Shown: in pieces, positions 56,905 to 64,000 of the stretch | Layout of the letters: each line of letters opens with the position of its first letter | How positions within the stretch are numbered: the first letter of the stretch is position 1 | DNA from: Takakia lepidozioides | Lineage: Eukaryota > Streptophyta > Takakiopsida > Takakiales > Takakiaceae | Direction of reading: 5' to 3' | DNA: 64,000 nt | NCBI GenBank assembly: GCA_030704615.1 | Contig: CM060734.1 | Coordinates: 27,156,001 to 27,220,000, forward strand | The notes under the pieces: model-generated | Databases searched by the model: none | What the model was told of the DNA's origin: nothing | Seen by the model: only the letters and a program-made list of their open reading frames with translations | Made by a program: the position numbers and the translations under genes

Positions 56905-57165
56905 GGACCGAATTACCTGCAGGATGGAAATTCGGTGCCGATTTCCCATCCGGCTTCTCTCCGTGTTACCTGTGGGATGGAAATTCGGCTCCGAATTTCC
57001 ATCCGGACGCGCTCCGAATTACCTCCAGGATGGAAATGCGGCGCCGGATTTCCATCCGGCATCTCCTGGATGAGAACGGCTCGGGCGGAGGGATGGCCTC
57101 GTTGCGTCATACTTCATCCGCTGGATGGAAATTCGGCGCCGATTTTTTTCCATCTAGCGGGCGAT
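56905..57165. repeat. Irregular GGCGCC palindrome boxes
   Basis: Four diverged boxes (about 56,920, 56,978, 57,030 and 57,123) keep the form GGATGGAAATTCGG...CCGAATTTCCATCC, but with mixed spacing and unrelated linkers. They look like an older fringe of the 96-bp array. Confidence 0.8.
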
Positions 57166-57217
57166 TGACGAAGTCTCAAGGGGGGGGGGGGCGCCTGTGA
57201 CCGACCTCCATACCTAC

Positions 57218-57250
57218 GACATTTAATGGCGCAGTTGCGCATTAAATGTC
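57218..57250. repeat. Hairpin GACATTTAAT...ATTAAATGTC
   Basis: The arms pair over 14 bases with a single-base bulge (GACATTTAATGGCGC against GCGCATTAAATGTC) around a 4-base loop. It follows a run of 12 G. No terminator role is claimed in a plant genome. Confidence 0.7.
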
Positions 57251-57600
57251 CTCCGCCGTCGGTTTTGAACCGGGCTGGCGACACAGGGATTCCGCACTTG
57301 CTTCCCGGATACACCTTGGAAACCTGATGCTAAACTTGGATGAACTTCTATTCGAGGCATGTACGCACACATACTGCGAGATCTTTTTTCATTTGCTGGG
57401 ACTTATGCCGCGTGGAGAAGGGCGTGGCTCTCCTGAGAGAAACCCCACATCCAGACCGCGGCGGAAGCTAAAGGCTTTGTACTACGGGCGACGTAACCTT
57501 TCGCCTGCACATGAATTGTTTTTAATTCCATTCTGAAGCCATATGCTTGATAACAACATGAAGAGTTGCATGCAAAATATCACCATGAACAGACATCGTC
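57251..57600. other. No gene recognised
   Basis: A single open frame of 96 codons (57,246-57,536) without family resemblance. It is likely non-coding. Confidence 0.4.
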
Positions 57601-57815
57601 TGCATCCAAAACACATTTTATGCCCTCATTTGCACTCCAAGGTGAAGTTATCTTCAACTTCATGCACTCTTCATTGAGAGTTCTGCAATAGTGAGCATAG
57701 AGCAAAGGATGAACGTTTTTTTCCAAACATTTTTCTTTGGTACATTTTTTGGCAAAGATGTGGTGGTGTGAGGGTTCAACTCACAGAACAAAATCAAGCC
57801 AAAAACAAAATCATT
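57600..57815. repeat. Dispersed repeat E, copy 1
   Basis: Shares 'tttgcactccaa', 'ttcaacttcatgca', 'gagagttctgcaatagtgag' and 'caaaatcaagccaaaaacaa' in order with 59.47-59.69 kb. Confidence 0.75.
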
Positions 57816-57839
57816 GCGCCCCACAATCCTATGCCCTCT

Positions 57840-58425
57840 AAATCATTTTATTTAGTAAAAATCCAGTTCAATTCAAAATTGGATGAAAGGGTGAACGGAA
57901 ACTTCCCCGATGAAATGATATTTTATTGCTCCGAAACTTTGCAAGTGTCTTCTACATGCCCTCTTACACGTCTTTGAGAAATATGACATCAATCTAAAAT
58001 GGTTTAAAGGGTGAACCAATCGTCCCCCTACCAAATGATTTTAAATTGATTTGAAACTTTGCAAGTGTCTTGTACATGCCCTCTTACAGGTCTTTCACAA
58101 GTTTCAAATCAATCTAAAATGGTTAAAATGGTGAATCAATCATGAACATATCAAATGATTTTGGAGTGCTTTAAAGCTTTGCAAGTGTCTTTCACATGCC
58201 ATTTTAAAGGTACCGGACAAGTATGAGGTTAGTAAAATATGGTTGAAAGGGTGAACCAATTGTTCCCCTATCAAATGATTTTACATTGCTTTGAAGCTTT
58301 GCAAGTGTCAGCCACATGCCCTCCTACAAGTACCGGACAAGTATGACGTGAATAAAAAATGGTTGAAAGGGTGGACCAATCATTCCGCTATCAAATGATT
58401 TTATATTGCTTTGGATGTCATTGTT
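57840..58425 (-). repeat. Diverged relatives of the satellite
   Basis: Five monomers of about 120 bp keep the order of the right-arm satellite: 'gaaagggtgaacca', 'caaatgatttta', 'ttgctttgaa', 'ctttgcaagtgtc', 'acatgccctctta'. The central inverted repeats have been lost. Divergence is high but the period is kept. Confidence 0.85.
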
Positions 58426-58429
58426 TTGG

Positions 58430-58800
58430 TAATTCTAGCCCCCCAATGGCCCATTGTAACCCTTGAATTACAATTCAAAATGCAATTCAAGCCCTTAAAA
58501 TTGGTAATGTCAGTCCCTAAAATGACCAACCCCGGCCGCCCCTCAAATTGTAATTTGAGCCCTTGAAATTGTCAATTCCAACCCCTCAAATTGCACTTCT
58601 AGCCCCTGAAATGACAATTCCCGCCCCTCAAATTGCAACTGTAGCTTGTGAAATGGCAATTGCTAGTGCAGCCCCTGAAATTGGCAATTGAAGCCCCTGG
58701 AATGGCAGTTTCAGCCCCTCAAATTGCAAGTCCAGCCCTTGAAATTGGCAATTCGAGCCCCATAAATGGCAATTTCAGCCCCTGAAAATTGGCTATGGGT
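58430..58800. repeat. Minisatellite, about 20-24 bp unit
   Basis: A run of GCCCCTGAAATTGGCAATT-type units, alternating with GCCCCTCAAATTGCA units. About 15 imperfect copies. It is inserted between two blocks of satellite relics. Confidence 0.85.
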
Positions 58801-59330
58801 GAACCAATCATTCCCCTACCAAATGATTTTGGATTCATTTGAAACTTTGCGAGTGTCTTGTACATGCCCTCTTAAAGTTACTGGACAAGTATGATGTCAA
58901 TGTTAAATGGTTCAAAGGGTGAACCAACAGTTCCCTTGTTGGATGATTCATGATTAATCGTTAACGATTGATCTCATATTACACTAGGACCTATCAGAGG
59001 GTACATTGAACACACTGGCCAAGTCTCAAAGCGAACGAAAATCATTTGGATGGGCAACCATCCGTTGGCCCATTGAATGAATTTCGGTTGATCTCATAGT
59101 ACTCTGGGGCCTCTTCCATGGCACATTGAACATACTGGCCAAGTCTCAAAGCGAACCAAAATCATCTCGATGGCCAACCATCCGTTGAGCCATCGAATGA
59201 ATTTTGATTGATCTGATATTAGTCCGAGACCTGTGAGAGGGTGTCTCGAACGTACTGGAAAAGTTTGGAAGCAAACAATGGGCAACCATCCGTTCACCCG
59301 TTGAATGTATTCCGCTGGATCTACTATTGC
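58800..59330. repeat. Diverged satellite relatives with an orientation switch
   Basis: Monomers at 58.80-58.95 kb run in the right-arm sense. From about 58.96 kb they run in the left-arm sense, with 'aaaatcatttggatgggcaa' and 'gttgatctcatatta'. The switch echoes the flips in the main array. Confidence 0.8.
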
Positions 59331-59469
59331 TTTGGGACCTGTTGGACTGTGTTTCGCGTGCTCACAATTTTTTTTTCATTCGGTTTTTGAATGGGGCGTG
59401 TAATGTAGCCATATGCAACGTGCGTGCCAAATTTGGGAGCGAACATAATTCATTTGGACCCAAAACCAC

Positions 59470-59690
59470 AGTTTCTTCCCTGTTTTGCACTCCAAACTTG
59501 ATTTGTGTTCAACTTCATGCATTCTTCATAGAGAGTTCTGCAATAGTGAGCGAAGAGAACACTTTTTTTGGGGGGCATTTTTTATTGGTCCAAATTTTGG
59601 CGGCGGAGTAGTGGTGGGATGCTGGAAGCCGCAAAACAAAATTGAGCCAAAAACAAAATCGAGCCAGAAACCCCCAATGAAAGGCAGTGC
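59470..59690. repeat. Dispersed repeat E, copy 2
   Basis: Matches 57.60-57.82 kb in the same orientation. The two copies bracket the satellite relics and the minisatellite. Confidence 0.75.
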
Positions 59691-59934
59691 AAACCTATTT
59701 ATTGGCTTAAAATTAATTTAAATTCAATTACATTATGGAATGGCTTGGTGTCGATGGGGAGGCAAATGATTTATTCGTCTATTGTGTCTCCGCACATGTG
59801 TCGCACACATGTTCAAGCACATGCGGGCAAAAGAGGGGCTTTAACCACATCCGTTCAATGGGTGCAATAGCCGTGCACGCATTGCAGGATTTCTTTTTCG
59901 CAATGAGCAAAAACTAGATGACAACTAAACGCCT

Positions 59935-60600
59935 CATTGGCCCATCAAACGAATTTCGATTGATCTCATATTACACTGGGACTTATCAGAGGGTACATTG
60001 AACACACTGGCCAAGTCTCAAAGCGAACGAAAATCATTTGGATGGGCAACCATCCGTTGGCCCATTGAACGAATTTCGATTGATCTCATATTACTCTGGG
60101 GCCTCTTCCCTCTTCCATGGTACATTGAAGATACTGGCCAAGTCTCAAAGCGAACCAAAATCATTTGGAAGCAAATGATTTATGCGTCTGTTCATTTATT
60201 TGTGATTAATCGTTAATGGTGAAAAGGATAAACCAAAGGTTCCTTGATCAAAAAAAATTTGAATGATTTGAAATTTTGCCAGTATGTTCTACATGCCTCT
60301 TACATGGACCGGAGAAGTATGAGATCAATAAAAAATGGTTCACAGGAGGAACCAATGGTTACTTGATGTGCCGATTTCTGAATGCTTTCAAACTTTGCCA
60401 TTGCATTGTACATGCCCTCTTAAAGGTACCGGAGAAGTATGAGTTCGATTTAAAATATTGCAATGGGTGAACCAATGGTATCTTCATTCAGCAATTTTTG
60501 ATTGTTTTGAAACTTTGCCAGTATATTGTACATGCCATCAAACATGTACCGAACAAGTATGGGGTCATTCAAAAATGGTTCAAAGGATGAACCTCGTATT
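59935..60600. repeat. Diverged satellite relatives (last block)
   Basis: Left-arm-sense monomers to about 60,190 are near copies of 58.96-59.2 kb. Right-arm-sense monomers then run to about 60,600. The orientation switches near 60,200. Confidence 0.8.
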
Positions 60601-60804
60601 TCCCAAAATTACGTAGACCATACAGTGGGTTGCACATTTAAGTTTTCGCAACCTGAGACCTTTGGCCTACTCCCTACGTTTCTAGCATTTCTAGTCATCT
60701 TCATCTAGATTTATTACTTCGTTGTCGTCATCTCCAGATGTTGATGAAGATGCTCCGGGTGTAGAGGACGTGCCTCCACCAGTACGGAGAGCTCGAGCCT
60801 GGGC

Positions 60805-63218
60805 TCAAGTGGTCAAAGATGGACCCAGTGTTGTGTGGTCCACCCTTGCCATCATGCGTAGCGTTCTAGGCGAGTGTTGATTCTCTTCCACATTTGCCAG
60901 AGCCGGGTGTGTCGCTGTTGCTACGGCGGCATGCAATTTTTCAATTAAATCCGATATATTTGGAAGTGGCAAGAACACCCCTGGAATAGGGGCAACTTGG
61001 TCACGCCATGTGTTCTGCCAATACTTTAGAACACTCGTGATGGCAGCCTTGAAGTTGTCCAACACCTCCTCCTGCTGGGGGTCTCTGCGCAACTCGGGAA
61101 GAAATGGCCCATCATCCCGACGAGGCACCCAGTACGTCTCATTCATATCCTCCCAACGAATGCTAGCGGCCTCCAACTCCCTCAGAAATAGGTCTCTTCC
61201 AATCGGTTCGCGATTGTATGGGTCGTTTTCCGCTGGCACCCACGGATCCTCAGGCAGTCGGAAGAATCTTTGTCTGGTACAGCTCCAATGCCCTCCCAAG
61301 TTCCGGCAAAAAACTCCCTTTGGACTGGGTCCCGTATGCCTCTAGCACGCACGGTTATTTCCCAGTTGGATGTCACCCAAAAGGTCACCGGATCTTTAAC
61401 CCTAGTTAACGTCTTCGTATCCGAGGCGTGCATCTCTCTTGGAGCATCCCATGTCATTGTCTCCCCCAGTGCTGCCAATTTAAAAAATCGTAAGGCGATA
61501 CATCCAATGGCATGTTGTACCGGTTGTACTTGTATCCCGTGGGCATATTGTCTTGCAATCCAAACAACTCGTAGAAACGTCGATGGATTGGTCCACGGCG
61601 GTCAGGGCATTGGCTGGCTCGCACGGCTGCCGATATGAGACATGTGGGATGGAACAAATGGCCACATGAACCAAGCATATAGTCTCCCTCCGGTCCATAA
61701 GGGTTTAGGCACATTGTGCACACCGTACCATCTGTTACCCATGACGCTGGATTGCTCTGTGGTATCCACGTCCGTTTATCCTCATTAATGTAGGATGACA
61801 TCCTTGGCCTGGTGTCCCACTCCTCCTCTACTTCCAAATCCCAGTTTATGCTGTTATTGGTATCGGAAATTGTATGCACACAGTGCTCAAACATGACATG
61901 TACATCACCCCATGTGGTGAATCCAGTGTACTTCGACGTGAATACATCACGCACAGTGTCGTGCTTTTGCAAATTAGCATAGATTTATCTATGCTTCGAT
62001 TCGACAAACGTGCTGCATGTTGGAGGGAGGACAACGCTTCTTCTATCTGTGTTTCCCGCGATGCTAGATAGCCCGCCCATGTCACCCAATTCCGCCAATT
62101 CCCCTTCAACCATGGCCACGATCGGATTTGCATGGCATTTGAGTACCGATATGCAACAGCCCTAGCTTGCTCGCGTTCCCCCACAAGCTGCTCTAATTCA
62201 TGTTCTTGGGCCTTTGTAATTTGCACGACTGAACATTCCTCAGTTTCCACTATGGGGTCCTTCCCTTTTCTTGCCCTCTCCGCCGCAAGTCTTTCTTCCT
62301 CAATCCTCGCCGGGTCCAGTTTAGACGTTTGCACTTCATTCCCATGCCTGATTGAGTCAACCCTGTCGATGATGCGGTCAATGTCCATTGGTGGCATATT
62401 CAAACGCGCCAATATGTCTTGCTCGTTGGTGATTGGCCTCGGGTCCTGAAGCACACCGCGTACGTTGTCGAGAGTCCCCAACCCCATTCTTTCCAGCAAC
62501 TTCGCTATTTGTCACCGTTGCAAATGAACAATGTCCTGCAGGTCTTTGATGTGCTGTTCATGTGCGGCCAATCGTTCTTCCAACGGAGAGCGTACCTCGC
62601 CCCCCTCCACCTCAGACGTTGAAGGTCCGGCTACGGAGACCTGTTGCGGCGTATAATCTGGAGGTTGATCTGCATTTCCTCCTTCTTCCACCTCGTCGTT
62701 TCCATCGAACTGTATGATGTCCTGCCCCTGACGTATATACAAGTCTGGGATATCAGAGAACATGTATAGTCTAGTATGCTGTCTCGCAGTGGCAGTTTGT
62801 CAATCCACCGGTCACAATAAAATCAACTATGTGGACAACATGGCCACAAATAAATACAGGACCTTGTTGTTGACGAGCGGTTGACCCCACAATCTTGTAT
62901 GTACCTCCTCTGCCCTATGGCGGAAATGTGGGTTGGCGCAGGAATGCAAGCTAGCTTGATTTTGTTTGGTTTGTGGATCATGCCTATCTCTGGGCCACAA
63001 ACGATTTATCTGACACCAGTCCACAAATTTCCTGCAATCACCAAGCGACCACCGCTGCCCCAACTTCCAAACTTCCCAACCTGGTTCCACAAGAATGTTG
63101 GGGTCATTGTATATGTCCCAACGAAGTTCGCGTCTGGCCCCTTTTGGTTTTTTTTTTGAGGTCCAGGTTCATTATCGTCATCCCTGGGATGACCTCCTCT
63201 GTCTTCCTCCTCCGCCAT
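60805..63218 (-). pseudogene. RING-finger-like gene, frameshifted
   Basis: The likely start is ATG 63,218 ('MAEEEDRGGHPRDDDNEPG'). After a frame change near 63,110 comes 'EVWKLGQRWSLGDCRKFVDW', and from 62,763 a coiled, charged region with one TGA at 62,512. The frame shifts near 61,980 into a segment with 'CTMCLNPYGPEGDYMLGSCG' and 'HLFHPTCLISAAVRASQCPD'. It shifts again twice before the acidic C-terminus at 60,805. The Cys/His order C-x2-C, C-x-H, x2-H-x2-C, C-P matches a RING finger, which recruits an E2 in ubiquitin transfer. The last ligand is arginine, so seven of eight are kept. 'RRFYELFGLQ' follows directly. An E3 ligase role is an inference. With at least four lesions it is a pseudogene. 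Confidence 0.7.
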
Positions 63219-63640
63219 TTATGGCTTTGGCTTACCCCTACTCGACAGGTGTTTGCTAAGAAAAATGCTTTCCCAACCCTCCTAAATCGTACCTAATCCT
63301 ACTCCCTAATTAATCCTCCCCAAGTACTAGAGGCACGTGTCACTCCCTCGGCAGTTCTAGGTTATATGACGCAATGTGCAATGAAAAAAACGTGGGTGCT
63401 AGAGGAGGGCTTCCCGGGAGGTACTCAGCATCGATTTCGTAGAATCCAACGGCCCAAAATATCCCCCACCCAACCAATAGCACCCCTCTCCACTTGGACT
63501 CAATGACAAGGAATGCAACATCCCATCGCCCACCAAGTCCTGGTGTGGAGAAAAATGAGGGAGAGAATGGCCTCCAAGGCCTTATAAGCCCCCCCTCCAC
63601 ACTCGGGGCGCGCGCTGTCATCATGACTGCGCACGCTAGT
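63219..63640. other. Upstream flank of the RING-like gene
   Basis: No supported gene on either strand. The frames seen at 63.34-63.9 kb run into the hairpin array. Confidence 0.4.
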
Positions 63641-63647
63641 AATAGCT

Positions 63648-63972
63648 GCGACTGCCAGCAGGGGTGGTCGCATTTTTTTTTTTTTCCTTTATTATGTGCG
63701 ACCACCAGCAGGGGGGTGGTCGCAGATTTGTTTATGTTTTTTAATGGGTGCGACCACCAGCAGGGGGGTGGTCGCAGATTTTTTTTTAAAAATCAGCAGG
63801 GAGGTGGTCGCATAATTTTTCTTCTTTTTAATAGGCGCGACCACCAGCAGAGGGGTGGTCGCAAATTTTTTGTTTAAAACAAATAGGTGCGACCACCACC
63901 TGCTGGTGGTCGCACTATTTTCCTTTTCTTTAATAGATGCAACCACCAGCAGGGGGGTGGTCGCATAATTTT
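63648..63972. repeat. Hairpin array, GCGACCACC...GGTGGTCGC (array 2)
   Basis: Seven units at about 50-bp spacing, mostly TGCGACCACCAGCAGG then GGTGGTCGCA, with T/A-rich spacers. One unit (about 63,790) has lost its left arm. It belongs to the same family as 47.51-47.89 kb. Confidence 0.92.
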
Positions 63973-64000
63973 CCGATTTTTTAATATCTACCAACAGTCA

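Noticed and set aside
57260-57330. Second tRNA-like stretch (B-box-like GGTTCAAAACC on the minus strand)
   Set aside because: No matching A box or cloverleaf. Probably chance.
34854-63218. Endogenous giant-virus insertion (methyltransferase, kinase and RING genes together)
   Set aside because: The methyltransferase-like gene has several GT-AG introns, and no viral structural or replication genes are seen. Plant multicopy families explain it better.

Overview
The window looks like nuclear DNA from a seedless green plant (bryophyte, lycophyte or fern; a charophyte alga is less likely). The evidence is a PLS-type pentatricopeptide (PPR) coding relic, a Ty3-like LTR element with a plant-style initiator-Met primer site, a LINE, GT-AG introns, and large amounts of satellite and nested repeat DNA. 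I cannot name the species. No clearly intact gene is present. Every recognisable coding region carries stops, frameshifts or insertions.

Layout. 1-16,867 is one satellite of roughly 120-bp monomers, split by a 500-N gap, with opposite orientation on the two sides of the gap and five small re-inverted blocks inside the right arm. 16.9-22.1 kb holds a broken PPR gene whose 3' part was amplified into five 252-bp tandem copies, flanked by three copies of a dispersed repeat. 23.1-24.96 kb is a 5'-truncated, internally deleted LINE. 25.3-26.7 kb is a decayed protein-kinase-like gene (copy A), followed directly by an LTR and gag remnant. 28.7-34.6 kb is a tandem pair of a palindrome-rich repeat ('R'). 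R unit 1 contains an integrase scrap and a CACTA-like end. 34.9-40.9 kb is a nine-exon gene on the minus strand that resembles N6/N4 amino-methyltransferases. Its 5' part is duplicated in tandem at 41.3-44.2 kb. 44.9-47.1 kb is kinase-like copy B, split by a solo LTR with a perfect 5-bp target duplication. 47.5-49.5 kb holds a hairpin array, an ACGT-rich block shared with copy A, and an inverted R unit. 50.5-54.3 kb is an unrecognised, badly decayed coding region. 54.3-57.2 kb is a 96-bp array built on the palindrome GAAATTCGGCGCCGAATTTC. 57.6-60.6 kb holds old diverged relatives of the first satellite. 60.8-63.2 kb is a frameshifted RING-finger-like gene. The window ends in a second copy of the hairpin array.

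The most informative points are these: (1) a methyltransferase-like gene with the N4/N6 motif order, a DIPD in place of DPPY, and a GGCGCC satellite inside an intron; (2) two kinase-like genes sharing an upstream ACGT block that starts at a repeat breakpoint, which suggests a mobile unit carrying a kinase-like gene; (3) several unrelated tandem arrays that are each built from short inverted repeats; (4) internal nonsense codons that are mostly TGA, as expected from cytosine deamination. The genes show no joint pathway. The common theme is duplication, nested insertion and decay.
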